Below the pieces are notes generated by a model. The model made no database searches, was not told where the DNA came from, and saw only the letters and a program-made list of their open reading frames with translations. Both the position numbers and the translations under genes were made by a program. Source: Metarhizobium sp017305935 (GTDB taxonomy: Bacteria; Pseudomonadota; Alphaproteobacteria; Rhizobiales; Rhizobiaceae). Taken from it: a stretch of 64,000 nt of DNA. This document shows positions 15,524-24,067 of this stretch, piece after piece; the stretch's first letter is position 1, and every line of letters begins with the position of its first letter. The stretch covers positions 434,001 to 498,000 of the forward strand of contig NZ_JARRIR010000004.1 of the NCBI RefSeq assembly GCF_029601685.1, read 5' to 3'.

Positions 15524-17853
15524 TGGCGGTAAGCAACCGCAAAACGATCAGGCGGCTCACGGCTGTCCTGCTGACAGGTGTGTCCGTATGTGCGTATCTG
15601 AGCACCACGGCTTACACAGCCTATGCACAGTCGCGTCTTCAATCGCTTGAACCCAATATCCCGGCCGACTCCAAGCTGATGCTCTCGGCCAACGAACTCG
15701 TCTACGACAAGGATGCGGAGCGGATTTCCGCCGTCGGCGGCGTGCAGATCAATTATGCCGGCTACAAGATGGTCTCGCAGCGCGTCGAGTACAATCAGAA
15801 GACCGGCCGCATGACCGCCATCGGCAATATCGAGCTGGTAGAGCCCAACGGCACGCGGCTTTATGCCGAGACGCTCGACGTCACCGACAATTTCGCCAAC
15901 GGCTTCCTCAATGCGCTGCGCATCGAGACGACCGACAATACGCGCCTGGCCGCCGAGAGCGCCGAGCGGATCGACGGCCGCGACATGGTGCTGAACAACG
16001 GCGTCTACACCGCCTGCCTGCCCTGCGCCAAACACCCGGAACGGGCACCCTTCTGGCAGGTGAAGGCCCAGCGCATGGTGCAGAACGGCGAAAAACATAC
16101 GATTCGCCTGGAGCATGCCCGCTTCGAACTGCTCGGCCACCCGATCGCCTGGATTCCGGTGCTGGAAGTGCCGGACCAGACAGTGAAGCGCAAATCCGGC
16201 TTCCTGTTCCCGCGCATGTCGCAGGCCCAGAACCTCGGCTTCGGCCTGACGGTCCCCTATTATTACGTCATTTCCAACAGCCAGGATCTGACGGTCAGCG
16301 GCACCGGCTATACCAAGCAGGGTTTCCTGCTCGACGCCGAATATCGCCAACGGCTGGAAAACGGCACCTTCTCGGTGCGCGCCGCCGGCATCAGCCAGAT
16401 GAACGAGGACACCTTCTCTCCCGGCACCTCGGATTCGGAAGTGCGCAGCCGCGGCCTGATCCAGTCGAAGGGCGCGTTTCAGATCAATCCGCGCTGGGCT
16501 TTCGGCTGGGACGTCATGGCGCAGACCGACAACAATTTTTCGCGCACCTACGAGTTGAACGGCGATGAATACGTTCACACCAGCACCGCCTATCTGACCG
16601 GTCTCGGCAAGCGCAACAGTTTCGACATGCGCGCCTTTTACTTCGACATCCAGGATGCGTCGCTGACGAGCGCGGATGAAGAGAAGCAGGCGATCGCCGC
16701 GCCGGTCATCGACTACAGCTATTATGCGCCGCAGCCGGTCCTCGGCGGCGAGTTGTCGATCGACATGAACTTCACCAACATCTATCGCAATCGCGCCGAT
16801 GTCTACTCGGTCGACGGCTTCGATCGCTTCCGCGGTCTCGACGGGCGCATGGCGCGCATGTCGACGGAAGCGGAATGGAAACGCACCTTCGTCACCCCCG
16901 GCGGGTTGTTGCTGACGCCGATCCTGGCGCTGCGCGGCGATGTCATGAACGTCGACATGACCGCGCCGAACCTGATCGACCCCGCGAATTATGTCTATAC
17001 CGGCGGTTTCGAGGGCAGCGATGCCAATACGCGCGGCATGGCCACGGCGGGCCTGGAAGCGCGCTATCCCTTCCTGATCTCGACCAGCAACAGCACGCAT
17101 GTGATCGAACCCATCGCCCAGATCTTCATGCGCCCTGACGAACCTCTGGCCGGCATGCTGCCGAACGAGGATGCGCAGAGCTTCGTCTTCGACGCCACCA
17201 ACCTGTTCGAGCGTGACAAGTTCTCCGGCTTCGATCGCATCGAGGGCGGCACGCGCGCCAATATCGGCCTGCGCTATACCGGCAGCTTCGACAACGGCTA
17301 TACGCTGAACGGCATTTTCGGCCAGTCGTACCAGCTTGGCGGCAAGAACTCGTTCGCCACCGACGATCTCGTCTACGCCGGCGCCAATTCCGGCCTGGAA
17401 GACGATGTTTCCGACTTCGTCGGCATGATCGGCGCCACCACGCCCTTCGGCCTGTCGCTTGCCGCCACCAGCCGCTTCGACAAGGACAATTTCGAGCCGA
17501 TGCGCACCGGCACGACCATCGGCTATGGCAACGATCGCTTCCAGACGAGCCTGACCTACACCCATATCGAGCCGCAGCCGAAATACGGCTCGACGGAAGT
17601 CAACTCGGAACTGCAGACATCCGGCAGGGTCAAGCTGACCCAATATGTCTCGGTTTACGGCTCCCTGACCTGGGATCTGAACAACGACGTCGTCAGCCGC
17701 CGCAGCGTCGGCTTCACCTATGAAGACGAATGCACGATCTTCTCGCTCGGCTTTACCGGCAAGAGCGACGTTGCCAACACCGCCGCCAACGACTGGACCG
17801 TCGCGGCAAGGCTCAGCTTCCGCACGCTCGGCGACATCCGCATCGGCGACTGA
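15523..17853 (+). CDS. lptD: LPS-assembly protein LptD
   Basis: 776 residues. Outer-membrane beta-barrel that inserts LPS into the outer leaflet. The GTG start follows GGAGGA and overlaps the lptG stop. A signal peptide spans about residues 1-35 (ending AYTAYAQS). The OstA-like N-domain follows (LMLSANELVYDKDAERISAVGGVQI), then a barrel of alternating aromatic strands ending SFRTLGDIRIGD. Two cysteines in TACLPCAKHPERAPFW are typical of the periplasmic part. A terminator-like hairpin follows. Confidence 0.95.
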   Translation: MAVSNRKTIRRLTAVLLTGVSVCAYLSTTAYTAYAQSRLQSLEPNIPADSKLMLSANELVYDKDAERISAVGGVQINYAGYKMVSQRVEYNQKTGRMTAIGNIELVEPNGTRLYAETLDVTDNFANGFLNALRIETTDNTRLAAESAERIDGRDMVLNNGVYTACLPCAKHPERAPFWQVKAQRMVQNGEKHTIRLEHARFELLGHPIAWIPVLEVPDQTVKRKSGFLFPRMSQAQNLGFGLTVPYYYVISNSQDLTVSGTGYTKQGFLLDAEYRQRLENGTFSVRAAGISQMNEDTFSPGTSDSEVRSRGLIQSKGAFQINPRWAFGWDVMAQTDNNFSRTYELNGDEYVHTSTAYLTGLGKRNSFDMRAFYFDIQDASLTSADEEKQAIAAPVIDYSYYAPQPVLGGELSIDMNFTNIYRNRADVYSVDGFDRFRGLDGRMARMSTEAEWKRTFVTPGGLLLTPILALRGDVMNVDMTAPNLIDPANYVYTGGFEGSDANTRGMATAGLEARYPFLISTSNSTHVIEPIAQIFMRPDEPLAGMLPNEDAQSFVFDATNLFERDKFSGFDRIEGGTRANIGLRYTGSFDNGYTLNGIFGQSYQLGGKNSFATDDLVYAGANSGLEDDVSDFVGMIGATTPFGLSLAATSRFDKDNFEPMRTGTTIGYGNDRFQTSLTYTHIEPQPKYGSTEVNSELQTSGRVKLTQYVSVYGSLTWDLNNDVVSRRSVGFTYEDECTIFSLGFTGKSDVANTAANDWTVAARLSFRTLGDIRIGD

Positions 17854-17879
17854 TCCGCCATTCCGACCTGAATTGCGCG

Positions 17880-17903
17880 ACGGGCCCGCTCGGGGCCCGT
17901 TTG
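17880..17903 (+). terminator. Terminator-like hairpin after lptD
   Basis: ACGGGCCC (17880-17887), loop GCTCG, GGGCCCGT (17893-17900), then TTTG. A strong stem with a short U run between lptD and the surA-like gene; it may partly separate the two transcription units. Confidence 0.65.
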
Positions 17904-18041
17904 CGTTCGGCTATGAAAATGCCGCGCCGGTCATTGTTTTGCCGCGAGGATTGCGCATGTGACCCCGTATATTGTAAAGTCCCGCCAAAATTTCGGGGGG
18001 CTGCGACAGCATCTGTCCACCCGCAGAAGCGAGGAAAATTC

Positions 18042-18977
18042 ATGATATCCGCATGCAAACCGATGCGCGCCCTGATGTTCGGCGCCGCGGCCCTGGCTCT
18101 GGCCGTGGTGGCAGATCCGGCGCCGCGCGCGGCCTTCGCCGCCACCAGCCAGGTCAGCATCACGGTCAACAAGGCCGTCATCACCAATGGCGACATCGCC
18201 CGGCGCGTCGCGTTCCTGCGTCTGCAGCGTCAGAAGGGCGATCTGAACAAGCTGGCCAAGGAGCAACTCGTCGAGGAATCGCTCAAGCGCCAGGAAATCG
18301 CCCGCGCCGGCATGTCGGTTTCGACCCAGGACGTCGATGCCGCCTTCGCCCGGTTTGCGGCCAGCAATAAGCTGTCCGTGCCGCAGATGACGCAGATCAT
18401 CGAAAAGGCCGGCGTCGGCGTCGACCATTTCAAGGCGTATATCGCGGTGTCGATGAGCTGGCCGCGCGTGCTCAACAGCCGCTCCAGCGGTGGCATGTCG
18501 AACCAGGAAGCCGTAACCCGCATGCTGCAGAGCAAGGAAAAGCCGGTTACCACCGAATATGTGCTGCAGCAGGTGATCTTCGTCGTGCCCGCCTCCAAGA
18601 AGGGCATAACCGGCAAGCGCAAGGCGGAGGCGGAAGCCTCGCGCGCCAAGTTCCCCGGCTGCGAGCAGGCGAAGGTGTTCGCCGCGACGATGAAGGACGT
18701 TTCGATCCGCAGCCTCGGCCGCGTCCTCGAGCCCGAACTGCCCGCCGACTGGAAGCCTTTGATCGAGAAGGCCAATGGCGTGACCACCGGCACCCGCGTC
18801 ACCGAGCGCGGCGTCGAATATCTGGCGATCTGCAACAAGCGTCAGGTCAATGACGACTACGCCGCCGAAGTCGTGTTCCGCGCCGAAGATCTCGGCAAGG
18901 AAAAGAACGGCAAGAATCCGCGCGAGGAAAAATACCTCGACGACCTGCGCAAGAAGGCCCGCATCGTCTATTACTGA
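18042..18977 (+). CDS. SurA-like periplasmic chaperone/peptidylprolyl isomerase
   Basis: 311 residues, shorter than the 428 of E. coli SurA, consistent with the alphaproteobacterial form having one parvulin-like domain. A signal peptide ends near AAFA (about residue 33). A SurA-N-like helical domain (VNKAVITNGDIARRVAFLRLQR) is followed by a PPIase-like region (KPVTTEYVLQQVIFVVP to VEYLAICNKRQV). The position between lptD and pdxA matches the lptD-surA-pdxA-rsmA order of many proteobacteria and supports a role in outer-membrane protein folding. The ATG at 18042 is preceded by GAGG. Confidence 0.85.
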   Translation: MISACKPMRALMFGAAALALAVVADPAPRAAFAATSQVSITVNKAVITNGDIARRVAFLRLQRQKGDLNKLAKEQLVEESLKRQEIARAGMSVSTQDVDAAFARFAASNKLSVPQMTQIIEKAGVGVDHFKAYIAVSMSWPRVLNSRSSGGMSNQEAVTRMLQSKEKPVTTEYVLQQVIFVVPASKKGITGKRKAEAEASRAKFPGCEQAKVFAATMKDVSIRSLGRVLEPELPADWKPLIEKANGVTTGTRVTERGVEYLAICNKRQVNDDYAAEVVFRAEDLGKEKNGKNPREEKYLDDLRKKARIVYY

Positions 18978-18983
18978 TCCGAG

Positions 18984-20000
18984 ATGACGATGCCACCCCT
19001 CGCCTTGACCCAGGGCGACCCCGCCGGGGTCGGCCCCGACATTACGCTGGCCGCCTGGGAAAACCGGGCGGTGCTGAACCTGCCGCCCTTCCTCTATCTC
19101 GGCGATCCCGACGTACTGGCCGCCCGTGCGAAAACGCTCGGGCGCGATGTGCCGTTGCGCGAGGCCGACCCGGCAAGCGCTGCGGCCATCTTCGCCAATG
19201 CCCTGCCCGTCCTGCCGATCGCGGCCGGTGCGACCGTTACGCCCGGCCAGCCGGATTCGAAGACGGCACGCGGCACTATCGCCGCCATCGAGATGGCGGT
19301 CGCGCTGACCATCAGTGGGCAAGCCGCTGCCGTCGTCACCAATCCCATCGCCAAGGCGGTGCTGTATGAGGCCGGTTTCGCTTTTCCCGGCCATACGGAA
19401 TTCCTGGCCGACCTCGCCACGCGCGCCATCGGCAAGCCGCTGTTGCCGGTCATGCTGCTCGCCGGCCCAAAACTGCGGGCCGTGCCGGTCACCATCCACA
19501 TCGCGCTGAGCGCGGTGCCCGCGGCGCTGACGACCGAGCTGATCCTCGATACCTGCCGCATCACCCATGCCGACCTGCGCGACCGCTTCGGCATCGCCGC
19601 GCCGCGGCTGGCGGTCTCTGGCCTCAATCCCCATGCCGGCGAGAACGGCACGATGGGGCGCGAGGATGATGCCGTCATCCGTCCGGCGGTCGAAGTCTTG
19701 CGGGCCGAGGGCATTGATGCGCGGGGGCCGCTGCCGGCCGACACCATGTTCCACGATGCGGCGCGCGCCACCTATGACGTCGCCATCTGCATGTATCACG
19801 ACCAGGCGCTGATTCCCGCCAAGGCGCTGGGTTTCGACGATTCGGTCAATGCCACGCTCGGCCTGCCCTTCATCCGCACCTCGCCGGACCATGGCACCGC
19901 CTTCTCGCTGGCCGGCACCGGCGCGGCCAAGGCCGACAGCCTGATCGCGGCGTTGCGGCTTGCCGGCGAACTGGCCGCCACATCGAAGAAGGAAGGCTGA
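18984..20000 (+). CDS. pdxA: 4-hydroxythreonine-4-phosphate dehydrogenase
   Basis: 338 residues. Oxidises 4-phosphohydroxy-L-threonine in pyridoxal phosphate synthesis. Recognised by LALTQGDPAGVGPDI, the PGHTEFLADL motif with a metal-binding His, SGLNPHAGENGTMGRED, and MYHDQALIPAKALGF followed by TSPDHGTAF. It lies 6 bases after the surA-like stop, and its TGA shares one base with the rsmA ATG. Confidence 0.96.
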   Translation: MTMPPLALTQGDPAGVGPDITLAAWENRAVLNLPPFLYLGDPDVLAARAKTLGRDVPLREADPASAAAIFANALPVLPIAAGATVTPGQPDSKTARGTIAAIEMAVALTISGQAAAVVTNPIAKAVLYEAGFAFPGHTEFLADLATRAIGKPLLPVMLLAGPKLRAVPVTIHIALSAVPAALTTELILDTCRITHADLRDRFGIAAPRLAVSGLNPHAGENGTMGREDDAVIRPAVEVLRAEGIDARGPLPADTMFHDAARATYDVAICMYHDQALIPAKALGFDDSVNATLGLPFIRTSPDHGTAFSLAGTGAAKADSLIAALRLAGELAATSKKEG

Positions 20001-20827
20001 TGGCCGCGTTGGACGGACTACCGCCGCTGAGGGATGTCATCCAGCGGCACGGGCTCGACGCGCGCAAGGCGCTCGGCCAGAATTTTCTGCTCGATCTCAA
20101 CCTGACCCAGAAGATCGCCCGCACCGCCGGCCCTTTGGAGGGCGTGACGGTGTTCGAGGTGGGACCGGGACCGGGCGGGCTGACGCGCGCCATCCTGGCG
20201 CTGGGCGCCAAGAAGGTGATCGCCGTCGAGCGCGACACGCGCTGCCTGCCGGCGCTCGCCGAAGTCGCCGACCATTATCCCGGCCGGCTGGAAGTCATCG
20301 AAGGCGATGCGCTCAAGACGGATTTCGAGGCTTTGGTGCCGGAAGGCCCGGTGCGCATCATCGCCAACCTGCCCTACAATGTCGGCACGCAGTTGCTGGT
20401 CAACTGGCTGCTGCCGAAAGAATGGCCGCCATTCTGGCAATCGCTGACGCTGATGTTCCAGAAGGAAGTCGGCCAGCGCATCGTCGCCCGCGAGGACGAC
20501 GACCATTACGGCCGCCTCGGCGTACTCTGCGGCTGGCGCACACGGGCGCATATGGCCTTCGACGTGCCGCCGCAGGCGTTTACGCCGCCGCCCAAGGTGA
20601 CCTCATCCGTCGTGCATCTGACTCCGAACCCCGAGCCGCTGCACTGCGATGTGGCGAAGCTGGAGCGCGTGACCCAGGCCGCCTTCGGCCAGCGCCGCAA
20701 GATGCTGCGCCAGAGTGTCAAATCCCTCGGCGGCGAAGCGCTGCTGACCAAGGCCGGCATCGATCCGCAGCGGCGGGCCGAGACGCTGTCGGTCGAGGAA
20801 TTCGTGACGCTGGCGAATTGTCTTTGA
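20000..20827 (+). CDS. rsmA: 16S rRNA (adenine1518-N6/adenine1519-N6) dimethyltransferase
   Basis: 275 residues. Uses SAM to dimethylate two adjacent adenines in helix 45 of 16S rRNA. The N-terminal motif KALGQNFLLDLNLTQKIA and SAM-binding VFEVGPGPGGLTRAIL are followed by the catalytic NLPYNVGTQLL motif. It overlaps pdxA by one base, completing the conserved surA-pdxA-rsmA order, and is convergent with gmk across a repeat-rich spacer. Confidence 0.97.
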   Translation: MAALDGLPPLRDVIQRHGLDARKALGQNFLLDLNLTQKIARTAGPLEGVTVFEVGPGPGGLTRAILALGAKKVIAVERDTRCLPALAEVADHYPGRLEVIEGDALKTDFEALVPEGPVRIIANLPYNVGTQLLVNWLLPKEWPPFWQSLTLMFQKEVGQRIVAREDDDHYGRLGVLCGWRTRAHMAFDVPPQAFTPPPKVTSSVVHLTPNPEPLHCDVAKLERVTQAAFGQRRKMLRQSVKSLGGEALLTKAGIDPQRRAETLSVEEFVTLANCL

Positions 20828-20843
20828 GACAGGCTGGGGGCAA

Positions 20844-21026
20844 GCGCCCCCTCATCTGCCCTTCGGGCATCGTCTCCCTAGGGGAGAAGAGTCGCCGCAA
20901 CGGCTATACTTCTCTTTTCCAATAGCAGACGCTGATAGAATGCGGCATTCACCGCAAATCCCTTTGTCCCGTCGGGGAGCCCGTCGGGGAGAAGGTGGCC
21001 CTTAGGCCGGATGAGGGGCCGGCGCC
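20844..21026. repeat. Inverted pair of a rhizobial-type intergenic repeat with a 12-bp tandem duplication
   Basis: A roughly 46-bp unit at 20844-20889 (GCGCCCCCTCATCTGCCC...) recurs in inverted, diverged form at 20980-21026, filling the spacer between convergent rsmA and gmk. Beside the right copy, CCCGTCGGGGAG is directly repeated (20968-20979 and 20980-20991). Between them is AT-richer unique sequence. No coding potential is seen. Confidence 0.7.
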
Positions 21027-21695
21027 CTACTTCAGATCCGGTTCTTCTTCCAGAAGCTGCTGCACGAAACCGCCCATGCCGAGGCGGCGGGTGCGTTTCA
21101 GGCGCTCGGCCTTGACGATGGACTGCACGGCGTCGAAGGCCGAGTTCAGGTCGTCGTTGATGATGACGTAATCGTATTCTTCCCAATGGCCGATTTCGGC
21201 GCGGGAATTGATCAGCCGGGTGCGGATAACCTCTTCCGAGTCCTCGGCGCGGCGGTGCAGGCGCGATTGCAGCTCGGTCATGGTCGGCGGCAGCACGAAG
21301 ATCGAGACGACGTCGCTCGCCATCTTTTCCTGAAGCTGCTGGGCGCCCTGCCAGTCGATGTCGAACAGCATGTCGCGGCCCTCGGCCATGGCGGCCTCGA
21401 CCGGCTCGCGCGGCGTGCCGTAGAAATTGCCGTGCACCTCGGCCCATTCCAGCAGCGAGTTGGAATCGCGCAACCGCTCGAATTCACGGGCCGAGACGAA
21501 ATGATAATGCACACCGGCGATTTCGCTGGGGCGGCGCTGGCGGGTGGTGACGCTGACCGACAGGCCGATGCCCTTGTCGGTTTCCAGCAGCGTGCGCGCG
21601 ATCGTCGACTTGCCGGCGCCGGAGGGCGATGAAATCACCAGCATCAGGCCACGGCGGGCAATCGGGACTAGGTTGGCGCTTGTCGCGGCACTCAT
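21027..21695 (-). CDS. gmk: Guanylate kinase
   Basis: 222 residues. Phosphorylates GMP to GDP. P-loop SSPSGAGKSTIA, GMP-binding SVTTRQRRPSEIAGVHYHFVS and EWAEVHGNFYGTP, and DIDWQGAQQL are all present. It lies 3 bases downstream of the yicC-like gene and is the last gene of the minus-strand fab-mltG-yicC-gmk block. The C-terminus GGFVQQLLEEEPDLK ends at the inverted repeat element. Confidence 0.97.
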   Translation of the reverse strand: MSAATSANLVPIARRGLMLVISSPSGAGKSTIARTLLETDKGIGLSVSVTTRQRRPSEIAGVHYHFVSAREFERLRDSNSLLEWAEVHGNFYGTPREPVEAAMAEGRDMLFDIDWQGAQQLQEKMASDVVSIFVLPPTMTELQSRLHRRAEDSEEVIRTRLINSRAEIGHWEEYDYVIINDDLNSAFDAVQSIVKAERLKRTRRLGMGGFVQQLLEEEPDLK

Positions 21696-21698
21696 GGT

Positions 21699-22586
21699 TT
21701 ACTCCAGATTCTGAACCTGTTCGCGGAACTGATCGATGACCACTTTCAGCTCGATGCCGGCCGCCGTCACGGCCGCCGAATTCGATTTCGAACAGATGGT
21801 ATTCGATTCCCGGTTAAATTCCTGTGCCAGGAAATCCAGCTTGCGACCGACCGGCCCGCCCCTGGCGATCAGTTCGCGAGCAGCAGCGACATGGGACGTC
21901 AGCCGGTCGATCTCCTCGCGCAGGTCGGCCTTGGTGGCGAGCACGGCGGCCTCTTGATGCAACCGGTCGCGATCCAGCGACGGCGCGGCCTCCAGCAGCG
22001 CGGCGACCTGGGCGGTCAGGCGCCGGGCGATCTCTTCCGGCGTGCGCGACGGATCCTGTTCGACGGTCGCAGCCAATTCGGCGATTTTCGCGATCTGGCC
22101 TTGCAGCAGGCCGGCCAGCGTCTCCCCCTCCCGGCGGCGCATCTCGCCGAGATCGGCAAGGGCGGCCGCGAAGCCATCGAGAATGGCGGCATCGCGACTT
22201 TCTGTCTCGGCCGTATCTTCCTCAACCTCACGGAAATCGACGATGCCGCGGATCGACAGCAGGCTATCGAGGCGAAGCGGCGCCGGGTCGATCAGGTCGC
22301 CGAGTTCGCCGCGCAGGGTCAAAAGGGCCGCCAGCGCGTCGCGATTGATAACGGCGGCGAGCGGCGCGTCGCTGGCCGAGACGCTCAGAGACACCTGCAT
22401 GTTGCCGCGCGAAAAGGCTTCCGACAACAGGCGGCGAACATCGGCTTCCAGCCGCTCAAAGCCCGGCGGCAGGCGCAGGCGGAAATCCAGCCCCTTGCCG
22501 TTGACGGAGCGCAGCTCCCATACCCAGCGATAACGGCCGACCGTTCCCTCGCGCCGCGCAAAGCCGGTCATGGACTGCAAAGACAT
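21699..22586 (-). CDS. yicC: YicC family endoribonuclease-like protein
   Basis: 295 residues. It begins MSLQSMTGFARREG and ends LDFLAQEFNRESNTICSKSNSAAVTAAGIELKVVIDQFREQVQNLE, both hallmark YicC segments; the middle is a long helical region with DUF1732-like character. YicC proteins are linked to RNA turnover and stationary-phase survival. Adjacency to gmk is conserved widely. The ATG at 22586 is chosen because upstream codons come from the repeat-bearing spacer. Confidence 0.92.
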   Translation of the reverse strand: MSLQSMTGFARREGTVGRYRWVWELRSVNGKGLDFRLRLPPGFERLEADVRRLLSEAFSRGNMQVSLSVSASDAPLAAVINRDALAALLTLRGELGDLIDPAPLRLDSLLSIRGIVDFREVEEDTAETESRDAAILDGFAAALADLGEMRRREGETLAGLLQGQIAKIAELAATVEQDPSRTPEEIARRLTAQVAALLEAAPSLDRDRLHQEAAVLATKADLREEIDRLTSHVAAARELIARGGPVGRKLDFLAQEFNRESNTICSKSNSAAVTAAGIELKVVIDQFREQVQNLE

Positions 22587-22611
22587 GGAAACCCCTGGTG
22601 TTTGTTTTGTC

Positions 22612-22655
22612 GCAGTTCCGGACGCAAGACCGCTGCACACTTTTGCTGGAATTGC
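22612..22655. repeat. 44-bp palindromic intergenic repeat, copy 2
   Basis: Left arm GCAGTTCC (22612-22619) and right arm GGAATTGC (22648-22655) pair with one G-T, around a core GGACGCAAGACCGCTGCAC related to copy 1. The element reaches the last base of the mltG stop codon and fills the spacer before yicC. Confidence 0.7.
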
Positions 22656-23887
22656 TAGTTCGTCGTTTTCTTCTTGCCGGAAGCCGGCGTGGCGGTCGGG
22701 TCGGCCTGATCGGCGGGCTGGCCGTCGACGGCGACGTTCGGATCGCCGCCACGGTCGGCCTCCAGCTTGCGCCAGCGGCGGACATTGGCGTTGTGCTCGT
22801 CCAGCGTCGCCGCGAACACATGGCCGCCGGTGCCATCCGCCACAAAATAGAGGTCTTCGGTGCGCCAGGGATTGGCGACCGCTTCCAGAGCCGCCCGGCC
22901 GGGATTGGCGATCGGCGCCGGTGGCAGGCCCTTGATCTTGTAGGTATTGAACGGCGTGTCCTTCTGCAGGTCGGACTGGTAGATCGGCCGGTCGGCGGGC
23001 TTGCCGTCACCGCCGAACAGGCCGTAGATCACCGTTGGGTCGGATTGCAGGCGCATGCCGCGCGCCAACCGGTTGATGAAGACCGAAGCCACGTGGGCGC
23101 GCTCGTCGGCCTTGCCGGTCTCCTTCTCGACGATGGAGGCGAGCGTGACGAAATCCTCCTTCGACTTGATCGGAACGCTGGCATCGCGCTTGTCCCAGAT
23201 CTGGTCGATCAGCTTTTCCTGCGCCGCCAGCATCTGCTCGACGATCTCGCCGCGCTTGGTGCCGCGCGAGAATTTATAGGTGTCGGGACGCAGGCTGCCT
23301 TCGGCGGGCATGTCGTTCGGCACCTCGCCTTCGAGCACGGGATCGTCGGCGAGACGGCGATACATCTGGCGCACCGTCAAGCCCTCGGGGAAGGAGATGG
23401 AATAGAGGATCGACTTGCCGGATTTCAGCAGCTCCATGATTTCCTTCATGGAGGCGCCGGCCTTGATCTCGTATTCGCCGGCCTTCAGCGATTCGTTGTC
23501 CTTGAGATAGGTCGCGGTCATATAGCGGAAGATGCGCCCGTCGGAGACGATGTCGTTGCGCTCCAGGCTGGAGGCGATCTCGGCCAAGCCCGCGCCGTTG
23601 CGCACGATGAAATTGGTGTTGGTTTCCAGCGGCCCCGGCGCCTGATAGGTGGAGACGGCATAATAGAATGCGAAGACGGCAGCGGCCGAGACGAACACGA
23701 CCAGCGTCATCAGGAAATTCAGGAAAATCACCAGCTGGCTGCGCGCCTTGCGCGAGCGGCGCGGCGGATCGGGAACCCGCTCCGGCCGCAGCGCCTCGTT
23801 GGCGGATTTGGGAATGATCGGGCCCTTGGCGCCCGAAGCACCGTCCCGGCCGAAACCCGTTTCGCCATTCTGGTTCGTATCGCTCAC
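22655..23887 (-). CDS. mltG: Endolytic peptidoglycan transglycosylase MltG
   Basis: 410 residues from GTG 23887, which has AGGA at proper spacing; a TTG at 23893 is too close to it. Cuts nascent glycan strands at the inner membrane. A proline/arginine-rich cytoplasmic tail (about 1-50) is followed by one membrane segment (LVIFLNFLMTLVVFVSAAAVFAFYY), a LysM-like region, and the YceG domain with SIVEKETGKADER carrying the catalytic Glu, then LQSDPTVIYG and FNTYKIKGLPPAPIANPG. The C-terminal tail is low complexity. Confidence 0.94.
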   Translation of the reverse strand: MSDTNQNGETGFGRDGASGAKGPIIPKSANEALRPERVPDPPRRSRKARSQLVIFLNFLMTLVVFVSAAAVFAFYYAVSTYQAPGPLETNTNFIVRNGAGLAEIASSLERNDIVSDGRIFRYMTATYLKDNESLKAGEYEIKAGASMKEIMELLKSGKSILYSISFPEGLTVRQMYRRLADDPVLEGEVPNDMPAEGSLRPDTYKFSRGTKRGEIVEQMLAAQEKLIDQIWDKRDASVPIKSKEDFVTLASIVEKETGKADERAHVASVFINRLARGMRLQSDPTVIYGLFGGDGKPADRPIYQSDLQKDTPFNTYKIKGLPPAPIANPGRAALEAVANPWRTEDLYFVADGTGGHVFAATLDEHNANVRRWRKLEADRGGDPNVAVDGQPADQADPTATPASGKKKTTN

Positions 23888-24010
23888 CGGCAATCCTCTT
23901 CATTTCGCATCGGCGGTGTTTGGCTAACCAATGCGGCAAAAAACAGGTTCAGGAAGCGACCGCGCCGCTCCAGGCAATCGTGACCAAAACGGCCCGCCCT
24001 CTTTTGAAAA

Positions 24011-24056
24011 GCAATTCCGGCAAAACCGCTCTACGCTTTTGCCGGAAAATCTTTGC
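24011..24056. repeat. Palindromic intergenic repeat, copy 3
   Basis: TTCCGGCAAAA (24015-24025) and TTTTGCCGGAA (24037-24047) are perfect 11-bp arms around CCGCTCTACGC. It lies just downstream of fabF on the minus strand, so it may also act as a transcript-end hairpin in the 180-base fabF-mltG spacer. Confidence 0.65.
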
Positions 24057-24067
24057 AGGGCCAACCG

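Noticed and set aside
15520..17643. Long open frame on the minus strand opposite lptD (707 codons)
   Set aside because: It is antisense to a clearly recognised gene, has no family motifs, and shows the repetitive Arg/Ala/Gly/Asp composition that GC-rich codon bias gives to shadow frames.
17931..19892. Long minus-strand frame opposite the surA-like gene and pdxA (653 codons)
   Set aside because: Same reasons: antisense shadow over two recognised genes, with no start context and no domain.
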